Positions 35,870 to 45,092 are shown, counted from the stretch's first letter. The stretch: 64,000 nt of DNA from Gammaproteobacteria bacterium (GCA_041395725.1 JAWKZW010000001.1:4884501-4948500), one strand, 5' to 3'. The notes: generated by a model not told the origin, from the sequence alone. Made by a program: numbers and translations.

Positions 35870-37180
35870 ATGACAAACTACCAAAACGATGACAAAACCC
35901 TCACCAGCCGTCGTCGCGCCATCATCGGCCTCGGATCCCTCGCCGCTGCCGGGCTGCTGCCCGGACGCCTGGCCGCCCAGGGTGGTGCAACCGACACTGA
36001 CGTCCTCATCATCGGTGGTGGCATCGCCGGATCTTCCACGGCCCTGCATCTGGCCGAGCACGGTCGCGATGTGGTTTTGCTGGAACGCGGCGAGATCGCC
36101 TCGGAAGCGTCGGGGCAAAACATGGGCGGCGTCGGTGGCAACGGCTGGGGTAACAACCCGGACCTGCTGTCCTACCTGACAGCGGGCGGGGTCGAGATCT
36201 TCAAGCGCATGCAGATCGACCTGGGTTATGACATGGAATTTCGCCTGTCCGGCACGCTGACCGGGATTCACAACGAGGCACAGTATGAATACCAGCAGGA
36301 TCGGGTGGCGGAACTGCGGGCCGGGGGCTACGACGTCGACCTGTTGTCGCCACGGGAGGCCCGCGCGATAGAGCCGGAAGCCAGCGGTGACCTGCTCGGC
36401 TATGTGCATGCCCCCCAGCGTGGCCAGGCGGACCCAGTGAAGTCTACCCGCGCTTTCGCGCACGCCGCCCAGGTCGCCGGTGCCACTGTCCTTACCGGGC
36501 AGAATGTGGTGACGATAGAAGCCTTGAACTCCGGCTATGCGGTTCGCACCGACACCGCCGAGTACCGCTGCCAGACCCTGGTGCTGGCCACCGGCGCCTG
36601 GTGTGGTCCGGTGGGCAGGATGCTGGACCTGAACATACCTATCGTTCCAGTACGCGGACAGATGTGGGCGACCGCGTCCCTGCCCATGCGGGTTTTCAAC
36701 ACCATCGGCTCATCTGAGTCCGCCTATGACTGGAGCCTGGACAACGGCGCCGATAGCGTGACACCACCAAACTGCACACACAGGAATGGCCGCCGTACCA
36801 CGCGTCATCTGTACGGTCGGCAACGCAGGAACGGGGAGATCATCTTCGGTGGCGATCGCGAAAGTCTGGGCTATGTAACGGGCCCGAATCCCGATGGTAT
36901 CGAGGTGAACCGCGGTCACGCGGCGGAGGTGATCCCGCTGGTGGCAGGCCTGCCCATCGCCCGCACCTGGTCCGGGCTGATGCCTTTCTCACTGGATGGC
37001 GCGCCGCTTATTGGCCGCATCCCTTTGCGCGAGAAGCTGTTTATCGTCAGCGGTCTGGCCTCGTCTGGCTTCGGACGTGGGCCCATGGCCGGTAAACTGG
37101 CGGCAGACTATATCCACACCGGCCACATGAGTCCTGTGCTGGCGGAATCCGATCCCGCGCGCCGCGTGACGGAGGCGTAG
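35870..37180 (+). CDS. Tat-exported FAD-dependent oxidoreductase (DAO family)
   Basis: 436 aa. The leader SRRRAIIGLGSLAAAGLLPG has a twin-arginine pattern and a hydrophobic stretch ending near AQG. The FAD fold follows: DVLIIGGGIAGSSTALHLAEHG, then EASGQNMGGVGGNG, ATGAWCGPVG and a C-terminal GLASSGFGRGPMAGKLAADY. This is the DadA/glycine-oxidase (DAO) superfamily, oxidising an amine or amino acid. Substrate unknown. Ends before a strong terminator shared with the convergent NHL gene. Confidence 0.88.
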   Translation: MTNYQNDDKTLTSRRRAIIGLGSLAAAGLLPGRLAAQGGATDTDVLIIGGGIAGSSTALHLAEHGRDVVLLERGEIASEASGQNMGGVGGNGWGNNPDLLSYLTAGGVEIFKRMQIDLGYDMEFRLSGTLTGIHNEAQYEYQQDRVAELRAGGYDVDLLSPREARAIEPEASGDLLGYVHAPQRGQADPVKSTRAFAHAAQVAGATVLTGQNVVTIEALNSGYAVRTDTAEYRCQTLVLATGAWCGPVGRMLDLNIPIVPVRGQMWATASLPMRVFNTIGSSESAYDWSLDNGADSVTPPNCTHRNGRRTTRHLYGRQRRNGEIIFGGDRESLGYVTGPNPDGIEVNRGHAAEVIPLVAGLPIARTWSGLMPFSLDGAPLIGRIPLREKLFIVSGLASSGFGRGPMAGKLAADYIHTGHMSPVLAESDPARRVTEA

Positions 37181-37250
37181 GCGCAGACCTGAACGTGACC
37201 AGAGGAATTGAACCGGGAATCTGCCGACCCAGGCTGTTTAAAGCGCAATA

Positions 37251-37289
37251 AAAAACCCGGCCACTTTGAAAGTGGCCGGGTTTTTTTTT
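37251..37289. terminator. Bidirectional rho-independent terminator
   Basis: A 12-bp stem CCCGGCCACTTT / AAAGTGGCCGGG around a single base centre, preceded by A6 and followed by T9, so it ends transcripts from both the FAD oxidoreductase and the convergent NHL gene. Confidence 0.92.
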
Positions 37290-37313
37290 CACTCGAAGTC
37301 TTTCAGACCCGGC

Positions 37314-38378
37314 TTATTTGACGCCTCGCACGTAGCGCTTGATACCACCAACAGGACCCACTTCGGCACCGAAGATGTTGCCGTGCTTGTCAGCAACGAC
37401 GCCTTCGGCTGTGCAGGTACCGCGGCAGTCCGGCTGCGGATCGGGAATAAAGAATTCCACTTCACCGGTGATTGCGCTGCCGACGCGGATACCGCGTAAC
37501 CAGTCGCCATGAGCCGGGTTTACCGAGCCTGATTCGGAATCGGCGGCATACAGCACATCATGCTCATCGATAAACACACCGCTGTTACGGCTGAATTGAT
37601 ACCAGATGTCGATCAGGTTGCCTTGCTGGTCGAAGATCTGAATGCGGTTGTTGCCACGGTCAGCGACGAACAGACGACCCTTGGAATCCATGGCGAGACC
37701 GTGAGGCTGGCGGAACTGGCCCGGACCTTCGCCCCATTCCCCCCAGGAGAACAGGTGGTTGCCGTCAGCGTCGAACTTATGCATCCGGTTTACGCTACCC
37801 TCGGCACTGGTGTGACCCTCACCAACAAAGATCGAGCCGTCCGGCGCTACCAGTACGTCGTTGGGGGTGTAGAAATATTCTTCGTTCTGCCCACCACCTT
37901 TGGTACCCAGCGCCATCAGGTGAATACCGGTCGGGCTGAACTTGTGCACCTGGTGACCGTACGGCTCACCGGTATAGCCTTGCATCTGATCAGTGCCGCG
38001 CGCGTCGGCAACCCAGACATTGCCTTCGTGGTCGACTTCGATGCCGTGTGGCCAGGTGATATAGCCGGCACCAAAGCTGCGTACCAGATTACCGTCCTTG
38101 TCGAACAGCATGATGGGGTCTACATCAGGATTCTGAATGCAGGCGTTGGCATTGCCGCCACAGCGCTCGGCAACCCAGATGCTTTCGCCATCAGGATGAA
38201 TCTCCACGGTGCTCGAGGAGCCCCACTCACGCCCTGCTGGCAGCTTGAAAAAACCGGATTGGGTGATGTAAGGATTGGGCAGGTCGTTGACCGGCTCCAT
38301 ATCAGCCTGTGCAAACGCCAGGGCGGGCGCCATGCAGAGTGCCAGGCAGGCTGATCTTATTATTTTCGGGTTATTCAT
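37314..38378 (-). CDS. NHL-repeat (six-bladed beta-propeller) exported protein
   Basis: 354 aa from ATG 38378, which begins a signal peptide (KIIRSACLALCMAPALAFA); the frame to 38441 would place it internally. NHL blades recur: GYITWPHGIEVDHEGNVWVAD, EYFYTPNDVLVAPDGSIFVGEG, QFRQPHGLAMDSKGRLFVAD and RNSGVFIDEHDVLYAAD. Related to periplasmic peptidylglycine lyase-like propellers, but no catalytic assignment can be made. Similar in architecture to the protein at 42422-43531. Confidence 0.85.
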   Translation of the reverse strand: MNNPKIIRSACLALCMAPALAFAQADMEPVNDLPNPYITQSGFFKLPAGREWGSSSTVEIHPDGESIWVAERCGGNANACIQNPDVDPIMLFDKDGNLVRSFGAGYITWPHGIEVDHEGNVWVADARGTDQMQGYTGEPYGHQVHKFSPTGIHLMALGTKGGGQNEEYFYTPNDVLVAPDGSIFVGEGHTSAEGSVNRMHKFDADGNHLFSWGEWGEGPGQFRQPHGLAMDSKGRLFVADRGNNRIQIFDQQGNLIDIWYQFSRNSGVFIDEHDVLYAADSESGSVNPAHGDWLRGIRVGSAITGEVEFFIPDPQPDCRGTCTAEGVVADKHGNIFGAEVGPVGGIKRYVRGVK

Positions 38379-38682
38379 GTCACAACTCTCATTATTTGAA
38401 AAATGGCCCTCAAGCATAAACCAGAGGTCGGACCAATTCAATCAGCCCGCGGCCTGGACCCCGGAGCTGTAACAGTTTGTAAAACTTAGCCTGGCGTGTA
38501 GGCCTCAAGCCCCGGGTACTGGCGCGGTCTGATGGACGACGAGGATTGACGCCGGAGATGGCTGCAGGGGATGGTTGCCTGAGATACACGCCTGGTACGA
38601 GACACGATCCGGACCGCAAGTGACTCTGAATCTCACAATGGCGGCTTGAAGCGCAACCCGCAGCCTTTTAGACGCAACCGCC

Positions 38683-39918
38683 TCAGGTCACTTTCAGGCG
38701 CTGCTGATACCTGGTTGCACGGAATGTCTCATTCTCCACCACTTCTGCCAGCAGGCGTACCGCCTTCTCAATTTCGGCAAAACTTAATAGCAGTGGCGAG
38801 AAACCAACCCGTAGCAGGTCCGGGCTACGGAAATCGGCGACAACGCCTGCGTCTACCCAGGCCCGGCAGATGGCATAGGCTTCTGAATGAGCAAACGAAA
38901 GCTGACTGCCACGTTTGTCAACCTGCCGGGGTGAAACCAATCGCAACTCTGCCAGCACCGGCTGCTGCTCCACCAGCGCCAGAAAACACTCACCCAGGGC
39001 GATGGATTTTTGCCGCAGCAAACCCCTGTCCACATCGGCGAATACATCCAGGGCGGCGTCCAGGGCCGTCAGGGACAGGATCGATGGCGTGCCGGTCAGG
39101 AACTGATTGACACCCCCGGCGGGCTCGTAGTCGATAGCAAACTCAAAAGGTGCCTTGTGTCCCATCCAGCCGCATAATGGCTGGGTGAACCTGTCGTGAT
39201 GCTTGCGATTAACATAGACGAAGGCCGGCGCCCCGGGCCCGCCGTTAAGAAACTTGTAGCCGCAGCCCACCGCGAAGTCGACGTCCCAGCCATCCAGCTG
39301 CAGTGGTAATACGCCGGCGCTGTGTGCCAGATCCCAGATCACCAGCGCTCCCCGCTCATGGGCGATACGGGTAAGCCCGGCCATGTCGTGCATGGCACCG
39401 TCGCGAAAGTTGACGTGGCTGAGCATCAGCACAGCAACCTCATCATTCAGCGCGTCGACGAGCTGGTCTGCTGCCACCAGTTGCAGTTGGCAACGGGAGG
39501 CCCCCAGCAACTGCTGCAGGCCCTGGGCCACATACAGATCGGTGGGAAAATTATCTTTTTGGGACAACACCCGGATTCGGCCTGGTTGCAGTTGCAGGCC
39601 GCTGGCCAGCAGTTTGAAGAGGTTCAGCGAGATAGAGTCACAGCAGATCACCTGGCCACCGGCAGCGCCAAGCAAGGGAGCAATCTTCTCCCCTACCCGC
39701 TGCGGCAGATCGATCCAGCCGTGTTTGTTCCAGCTGCTGATCAGGTCATCGCCCCATTGGCGGTTCGTTGCCTTGTCCAGGTGTGGCGGTACGCTCTGTG
39801 GTAACGCCCCCAGTGAGTTGCCATTCAGGTAGATGACGCCCTCGGGCAGGCTGAACAGCGCACGTTTGTGGGCCAAGCCATCGGTGGCATCCAGCTGACT
39901 GATCTGCTCCGGACTCAC
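38683..39918 (-). CDS. kynU: Kynureninase
   Basis: 411 aa, the usual length. A GTG start follows directly on the TAA of the upstream hydrolase. Kynureninase signatures: YLNGNSLGALP, WIDLPQRVGEKIAPLLGA, WDLAHSAGVLPL (Asp196) and VGCGYKFLNGGPGAPAF with PLP lysine 222, then GWMGH. It hydrolyses kynurenine to anthranilate and alanine in the cytoplasm. With the formamidase-like gene upstream it forms the lower half of tryptophan breakdown; tryptophan dioxygenase is not in the window. Confidence 0.96.
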   Translation of the reverse strand: MSPEQISQLDATDGLAHKRALFSLPEGVIYLNGNSLGALPQSVPPHLDKATNRQWGDDLISSWNKHGWIDLPQRVGEKIAPLLGAAGGQVICCDSISLNLFKLLASGLQLQPGRIRVLSQKDNFPTDLYVAQGLQQLLGASRCQLQLVAADQLVDALNDEVAVLMLSHVNFRDGAMHDMAGLTRIAHERGALVIWDLAHSAGVLPLQLDGWDVDFAVGCGYKFLNGGPGAPAFVYVNRKHHDRFTQPLCGWMGHKAPFEFAIDYEPAGGVNQFLTGTPSILSLTALDAALDVFADVDRGLLRQKSIALGECFLALVEQQPVLAELRLVSPRQVDKRGSQLSFAHSEAYAICRAWVDAGVVADFRSPDLLRVGFSPLLLSFAEIEKAVRLLAEVVENETFRATRYQQRLKVT

Positions 39919-40779
39919 TTACCACTCACCTGCCAGGATCTGCAACAGATCCTGGAACGCCGAAGTGCCCGGATGCACCCAATCGAAGTGTCCCGCGCCC
40001 TCACTGAGACGAGTCTCCGCAGCCGGCAGGCTCGCCTGGGACAGCGCTACGATCTGGTCGACATTACCCTGCAGCAGAATAGTGGCCGGGTGCACGCCGT
40101 GGCTGACGGGGTTGGCTTCAGAATAGGCTTCAGTCCGCTGCTCCGGGCTGCCGCCCATGAAGGCCGGCGTTGCCTGCTCACAACTGTTTCCGCCCCGGGC
40201 GTAACTGACCACATCGGTAATCGCCGCCAGGCCCACCACCAGGTCGGGCTGCACTGTCAGCAGCTCCTCACGGGCACCGGCCAGCACCGCCAGATGCCCA
40301 CCGGCGGAATGCCCCAGTAGCGCCACTCTTTCACTATCGACACCGTAGCGGGCCAGTTCGCTCACGTGGTTGATACCGGCGATCACATCCTCAAAGCTGC
40401 CGGGCCAGCCGCCACCAGGGTCGCCGGTGCGCCGGTATTCCAGCGCCCAGACCCCATAGCCTTCCGCCGCCAGCGCGGCACTGACCGCCTGGGCATGATC
40501 GATCCCGTACTCGTTCAGCCAGCAGCCGCCATGGATGAACACCAGCAGACCGCGGCTATCTCCTTGGTTTTTCCCTTGCGGTAACCACAGCTGCCCGAAT
40601 TGCAGAGGGTCAGGGCCATAGCTGATCCGGTGATCGCTGTCCCGGTAAGGTAGCGCAAACACGGCATCGAAACTGACGTTCGGAGCCACAGCGGGATACG
40701 CTTCCTCAGCGGCTCGGACGGAAACAGACACCAGTAATAAAATCAGGCTGTAAGCAGCGGAAAAATGTAAAATGCGCAT
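39919..40779 (-). CDS. Exported alpha/beta hydrolase, kynurenine formamidase-like
   Basis: 286 aa. A signal peptide (ILHFSAAYSLILLLVSVSVRA) precedes an alpha/beta hydrolase with an HGG oxyanion motif (83-85), GHSAGG (nucleophile Ser158) and GHFDWVHPG (catalytic His). This layout fits arylformamidase and carboxylesterases. Its stop codon abuts the kynU start, so the two are coupled; formylkynurenine hydrolysis would feed kynureninase. The export signal is odd for a formamidase acting on a cytoplasmic substrate, so another ester or amide substrate is possible. Confidence 0.85.
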   Translation of the reverse strand: MRILHFSAAYSLILLLVSVSVRAAEEAYPAVAPNVSFDAVFALPYRDSDHRISYGPDPLQFGQLWLPQGKNQGDSRGLLVFIHGGCWLNEYGIDHAQAVSAALAAEGYGVWALEYRRTGDPGGGWPGSFEDVIAGINHVSELARYGVDSERVALLGHSAGGHLAVLAGAREELLTVQPDLVVGLAAITDVVSYARGGNSCEQATPAFMGGSPEQRTEAYSEANPVSHGVHPATILLQGNVDQIVALSQASLPAAETRLSEGAGHFDWVHPGTSAFQDLLQILAGEW

Positions 40780-40817
40780 TTAGTTAAGCTAGATTAAATT
40801 GTTGCATTTCGTGAGCA

Positions 40818-41189
40818 CTATCCATCTAACCGCGCCCTTAGGATTCTTCCCCATATATCTTCATTGGTGATTTCCCAAAGACTATGAAGCATATTTCGGA
40901 AATCCGGATTACGCGCGGCTTCACTTTCAATTCGATCTATATAGTCCTTTCCATGTAGCTCGAGCAATTCTTCCATTGGACCTAATGCAAGATTCGCCAG
41001 AATTCTTGGGGAAGGTTCTTTAGCTACAATGCTTAATATCGCAGCCCAGCAATCTTCTGGATTATCAGCTTCTAAATCAACAAATTGTTCAACTGCCCAA
41101 TAAGAAGGGTGGTGTTCATCTGGAGCATCGTTGTTGTCGAATAAGTCAATATACGCTTCAACCCAATTATCAAAATCTGTTTTATTCAT
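40818..41189 (-). CDS. DUF6869-like small protein
   Basis: 123 aa, acidic, soluble. The pattern ANLALGPMEELLELHGKDYIDRIESEAARNPDFRNMLHSLW matches (in pieces) the DUF6869 type of immunity-like small proteins. The DNA is more AT-rich than both neighbours, which hints at acquisition. Function unknown; relatives are often orphan immunity or toxin-system proteins, but I see no toxin next to it. Confidence 0.7.
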   Translation of the reverse strand: MNKTDFDNWVEAYIDLFDNNDAPDEHHPSYWAVEQFVDLEADNPEDCWAAILSIVAKEPSPRILANLALGPMEELLELHGKDYIDRIESEAARNPDFRNMLHSLWEITNEDIWGRILRARLDG

Positions 41190-41240
41190 TACAAGTTAAG
41201 TGACACATTAGTTGTACTATTATTCGACCTCATTGACTTC

Positions 41241-41687
41241 TCACGCCGCTGCAATGCACTCGATCTCTACACGGGTGTCTCCACCCAAACTGATGCCGAC
41301 GGCCGTTCGGGCAGGTTTGTTTTCCGGGAAGAATTCGGCGTAAACCTCATTCATGGCACTCCATTCTGCCATGTCGACCAAAAATACCGTACATTTAACC
41401 ACTCGATCCATCGACGAGCCGAAGCGCTCGAGTGCGTCCTGAATTGATTCCAGAGCGCGTCGTGTTTCGGCCTGCACTCCGGGCTCTCCAGGCCCACCTG
41501 TTTTACCGGCTAGGAAGATCAGGCCGCCGTAGCGGACGCCTTCTGAATATGGCGCACGTGGATTCGGATTCATGTATTCCGGCGCAGCGGGCTGCTGGAC
41601 TGCTTCAGCAGCGAAGGTGATGGATGTCTCGGGCTGATAGGCAAGTAATGCGGTGGAAAGGGCAGCAGCAGCTATGACTCTGAACAT
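41241..41687 (-). CDS. Exported RidA/YjgF-family protein
   Basis: 148 aa from ATG 41687, preceded by AGGAGG 5 bases upstream. A signal peptide (FRVIAAAALSTALLAYQ) and AEA cleavage site precede the Rid domain: NPRAPYSEGVRYGGLIFLAGKTG, ALESIQDALERFGSSMDRVVKCTVFL and ARTAVGISLGGDTRVEIECIA. Cytoplasmic RidA deaminates reactive enamines; exported relatives have unassigned roles. Follows the DUF2442 fragment by 16 bp, in the same direction. Confidence 0.88.
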   Translation of the reverse strand: MFRVIAAAALSTALLAYQPETSITFAAEAVQQPAAPEYMNPNPRAPYSEGVRYGGLIFLAGKTGGPGEPGVQAETRRALESIQDALERFGSSMDRVVKCTVFLVDMAEWSAMNEVYAEFFPENKPARTAVGISLGGDTRVEIECIAAA

Positions 41688-41703
41688 GATGTTCCTCCTG
41701 GGT

Positions 41704-41868
41704 TTATTGATTTCTGAGTTTATTGATTTTTGAAGCATTAGACAGTGATGAGAACCAGGTCAGCGGAATGGAAATCGTTCGCCCGCCAACCAAGGTAACG
41801 AGCATTTCTGAATCGGTAAATTCCAGTTCGTTGGCTACAGGCTGAACCTCAACTTTTAAAGTACTCAT
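41704..41868 (-). CDS. DUF2442-type protein, C-terminally short
   Basis: 54 aa, with a good GGAGG 6 bases before ATG 41868. Begins MSTLKVEVQPVANELEFTD and contains TISIPLTWFSSLSNAS, the DUF2442 core (ISVPLAWFPRL-x-NA). Homologues continue 20-30 residues; here the frame ends in KINKLRNQ over a short repeat (TTTATTGATTT twice). It follows the broken DUF4160 gene, its usual partner. Probably a truncated gene. Confidence 0.7.
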   Translation of the reverse strand: MSTLKVEVQPVANELEFTDSEMLVTLVGGRTISIPLTWFSSLSNASKINKLRNQ

Positions 41869-41934
41869 CCCACGCCTCCAATAAAGTTCCTCTGTGCTCT
41901 AATATCAGAGACTGCATTTTTCGATTTTCAGTTG

Positions 41935-42083
41935 CTGAGAACCTGGTGGACTTCGTCAGAGAAACGGGCGATAGCCAAAATTTTCCACACTTCGATCTCA
42001 CTCAACATGAATGTGTGGTGGTTCCCCAGCTTCGTTACTGTAAAAGAAAACCGGGAAGGACCAACTCTTAAAACCGCCGGCAC
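41935..42083 (-). pseudogene. DUF4160 gene, frameshifted with internal stop
   Basis: From GTG 42083 one frame reads PAVLRVGPSRFSFT, matching the DUF4160 start (PTVLRIGPYRFFFYS). One base later the neighbouring frame continues the family pattern YSNEAGEPPHIHVE, then meets TGA and goes on DRSVENFG. So a one-base deletion and an Arg-to-stop change (CGA to TGA) have killed it. DUF4160 and DUF2442 genes are commonly paired, supporting the identification. Confidence 0.72.
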
Positions 42084-42215
42084 GCAAAGACTCCGGTATC
42101 TCCGGCGTTCATCTACAGGGGGGTACAACCTCCGTTTTGACGGAAGTATCCCACCGAAATAAAGTGATTTCTACTGCCCTTCCCAGTAAAAATAATCGGA
42201 AAGACAGAAAAAAGT

Positions 42216-42275
42216 CTAAGGAGACGCTGATTAACTCCCACAACGCTCTGAGGGAGTTAATCAGAGTCTCCTTAG
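42216..42275. repeat. 60-bp hairpin with 24-bp arms
   Basis: 42216-42239 pairs with 42252-42275 with one mismatch (arms contain CTGATTAACTCCC / GGGAGTTAATCAG), 12-base loop. No T-run follows. It is preceded by an A-rich purine stretch. A REP/MITE-like element rather than a normal terminator; the CTGATTAA core also occurs near 54544. Confidence 0.75.
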
Positions 42276-42421
42276 TTTATGACTGTCAGCTTCTTTCTGC
42301 TCTCAATCAAAACGGACCTTGACGTCAGGTAAAATCAAGCCCTTAACAGATACGTATTTAACAGATACGCAAGTTAAACAAGTTCTGCTTCGTGGCAATG
42401 CCCTGGGCTTAATCAGGCTCC

Positions 42422-43531
42422 CTAATTCCTGATGAATTTCTGGACCCGGCGTCCACCGCCCACCTCCGCCGTGTAGACGTTGCCCCGTGAATCTACCGCC
42501 ACGTTGTGCAAAAACACAAACTGCCCCGCATACCTGCCGATCCGGCCGAAGCTGCTGACTTCCTCCAGAGTCAAACGATCGAACAGGCGAATACGGCCGT
42601 TGCCCGCATCGGCGAGATACAGGTATTGCTGTGCGGGGTCAGGTGAAAAAGCAATCGAGAAGGCAGTGCCCAGCAGGCGCGTAGACCGTTCAATGAAAAT
42701 TTCACGAACGAAGGTGCCATCAAGCTGGAATACCTGCACGCGATTGTTACGCCGGTCTGCAACATAGACCAGCCCATCGGTTGAAACACGGATGCCGTGC
42801 ACGGTATTAAACTGTTGTGCGCCTTCCCCTTCGTACAGTGGCGTATTCGGCGCCGAGTCGTCAGGCGGATTCCCGTAGGCTCCCCACAACCGCTTGAACT
42901 GGCCGTCATTGGCATCAAATACCGCTACGCGGCGATTCACGTATCCGTCGGCAACGAATAGCTCGTTGGTCGCGGGATGCACATACATGTCCGCTGCATT
43001 ATTGAGGTTCTCGGTGTCCAGGCTGCCTTTACTGGCTCCGCGACTCCCGATTTGCAGAAGGAACGTTCCATTTCTGGAGAACTTGAGTAATTGATTCTCG
43101 GTCCGCTCGCGCAGGCGCGGCCCCCCCGCCGATGAGATCCAGACATTGTCGTTTTGATCGATATGGATGCCGTGTTCGTCTGCCGGCCATTCATACCCTT
43201 CTCCCGGCCCACCCCAGCCCTGCAGAAATTCGCCCTCCGGTGAGAATTCCAACACTGGCGGTGCGGCCCGGCAACACAACGCCTCAGGATTACCCGCTTG
43301 CTCGTCGCTCCCAAGCGACCAGGGCCGTTGGATGATCCACACATGGTCACGTGAATCAACGGCAACACCAGCCACCTGGCCAAGCGCCCATTGCTCCGGC
43401 ATCTGAGGCCAGAAAGGATCCACCTGGTAGACGGGTCCGACAGCCTGCTGCGCCTCCGAAACCCTCGGCAAGTTTTGTACGATAACCATCATCGCAACGA
43501 CGATAGTCGCTATTATCCAAAGTCGTCTCAT
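42422..43531 (-). CDS. NHL-repeat beta-propeller protein, anchored or exported
   Basis: 369 aa. A hydrophobic N-terminal segment (LWIIATIVVAMMVIVQNL) is a signal or anchor. NHL blades: GQVAGVAVDSRDHVWIIQRP, EYEWPADEHGIHIDQNDNVWIS, QQFNTVHGIRVSTDGLVYVAD and QFVFLHNVAVDSRGNVYTAEV. Same architecture as the protein at 37314-38378 but clearly diverged. Function unassigned; periplasmic by leader. Confidence 0.85.
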   Translation of the reverse strand: MRRLWIIATIVVAMMVIVQNLPRVSEAQQAVGPVYQVDPFWPQMPEQWALGQVAGVAVDSRDHVWIIQRPWSLGSDEQAGNPEALCCRAAPPVLEFSPEGEFLQGWGGPGEGYEWPADEHGIHIDQNDNVWISSAGGPRLRERTENQLLKFSRNGTFLLQIGSRGASKGSLDTENLNNAADMYVHPATNELFVADGYVNRRVAVFDANDGQFKRLWGAYGNPPDDSAPNTPLYEGEGAQQFNTVHGIRVSTDGLVYVADRRNNRVQVFQLDGTFVREIFIERSTRLLGTAFSIAFSPDPAQQYLYLADAGNGRIRLFDRLTLEEVSSFGRIGRYAGQFVFLHNVAVDSRGNVYTAEVGGGRRVQKFIRN

Positions 43532-43607
43532 CGGCTTTCCTCGTCTATACCCTGGCCAGCATACAATAACATTTGACGGACCAGATTCTGAAAAGAACTA
43601 TCTTACG

Positions 43608-45092
43608 CTAATGCGCCGTGGAACCTACAAACTGAAAATAGTGGGCAATCTTCACCATCGCCAGAGTGTCCATCTCGCAGTAAGCCAACAGTCGCTGCTC
43701 CAGCTCCCGCTTCCTCGCCTCTGTCGTTGCGGGCGCAATAAATTCCCGGTATGCCATCTGCGCCTCTGTGCCGTTGCGCACGCCAACCAGCTGGTTGTAG
43801 TCCAGCTCCGGGGCAATGGTCGGCATAACGGTCTTGATCGACCAGCGGCCTTGCATGGCCGGGTGGTAGTAATATTGTTTGGCCACTTTCTGTAAATCGA
43901 AAAGACGGTCCAGCAAGGGTGCCAGCTGGTCCGCCAGATCCGGATAGCGCCGCATCAGGGCCGCGATGACGGTTCGCTCGTAGTTGCTGTACATGAAAAT
44001 CGTGCCATACCCGCCCAGCATTCCCAGCAGCTGCTCGGCAAAGGCCCGCATGGGCGGTGCGCCGCTGACGTCCAGAAAGTCCTTATGCTCCAGCTCGCCA
44101 GGCTGTCGCTCGATATGGCAGGACCACTGGAACGGCAATGGCTCGAAGGGCCTGGTCTGCAGCCAGATGGGCACGGCGAAACCGATGGTCTCGAAATCCA
44201 GGTAATAACGTGGGTAAGGCAGGTTCGCCAGTATCTGTTTGGCATTCGGGTCCAGGAACACCTGGCCGCTTTTGACGACATCCCGAACTCGCAGCTGCAA
44301 GGGCTTGCTCAGCACGCCATCAGGTATGTCGCGAATGTCTATTATGCCCTGCTCTCGGATTTCGCCTATCACCCTTCCCCCGCCCGGCAGAGTCTCCACC
44401 GGATACTCGGGTACCCGCTGCCAGCAATGGTCCATGAACGGGCAATCAAACGGCTCAACACACTGTAAACCGGGCTTGATATCCGGCATCGGCCCGAGCA
44501 GGGTTTGCCGGGCACCTGCTACCCAGTCAGGAACCAGTGGCTGCAGATCCGCCACCTGCCCGGTGATGTCCTGGCAGGCGATGAGGCCGTCGTATACCCC
44601 CTCCTCCTCGTAACGGAAGGACGTGTCGATATGGGCCAGCTCGACTTGAGCCGGTGCATAGCCGGCCTGAACCATCACCCAGGCCTGCACCGCACAGTCG
44701 GGAACGTGATAGGCCTTCAGCTTCGCCGCTGACTTCACTTCACGCAGCAGCAGCCCGTTTTCGCCAGGCAAAACGATGTCAGCCCGAATCAACACGTCCT
44801 GAACCCTGAAAGTCGCCTCAAACAACGGCACAGGATGCGGCCCGGCCAGCAACTCTCGAGTTTGCCGCTCTGCCATCTCGAGCCCGAGGGTTTCATCACC
44901 ACCGATCAGGATGCCACCAGGGAGCAGAGCGCGGGCCGCCACCCCTACCTCATGCCCCTGGGCGAACCAGTACTGCCTCTGCTCATCTTTGGCGGCCAGC
45001 TCCGGCTGAAACACTTCCAGGTAGAGGCGCTTGGGGCACTGTTTCCAGGCCAGTATCCTGCCCTTGGAAAGTCGTGCTGAATAAAGTGCCAT
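43608..45092 (-). CDS. DUF2779 protein (Cas4-like nuclease plus DEDD-type domain)
   Basis: 494 aa; start supported by GAGGG upstream of ATG 45092. The N-terminal half has CPKRLYLEVF, LREVKSAAKLKAYH (E-x-K of a PD-(D/E)XK fold) and a late CPFMDHCW, like Cas4/AddB-type iron-sulfur nucleases. The C-terminal half (DUF2779) has YYLDFETIGFAVP, MYSNYERTVI and YCEMDTLAMV, the Asp/Glu pattern of a DEDD 3'-5' exonuclease fold. So it probably processes DNA ends. Role unknown; single gene. Confidence 0.85.
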   Translation of the reverse strand: MALYSARLSKGRILAWKQCPKRLYLEVFQPELAAKDEQRQYWFAQGHEVGVAARALLPGGILIGGDETLGLEMAERQTRELLAGPHPVPLFEATFRVQDVLIRADIVLPGENGLLLREVKSAAKLKAYHVPDCAVQAWVMVQAGYAPAQVELAHIDTSFRYEEEGVYDGLIACQDITGQVADLQPLVPDWVAGARQTLLGPMPDIKPGLQCVEPFDCPFMDHCWQRVPEYPVETLPGGGRVIGEIREQGIIDIRDIPDGVLSKPLQLRVRDVVKSGQVFLDPNAKQILANLPYPRYYLDFETIGFAVPIWLQTRPFEPLPFQWSCHIERQPGELEHKDFLDVSGAPPMRAFAEQLLGMLGGYGTIFMYSNYERTVIAALMRRYPDLADQLAPLLDRLFDLQKVAKQYYYHPAMQGRWSIKTVMPTIAPELDYNQLVGVRNGTEAQMAYREFIAPATTEARKRELEQRLLAYCEMDTLAMVKIAHYFQFVGSTAH

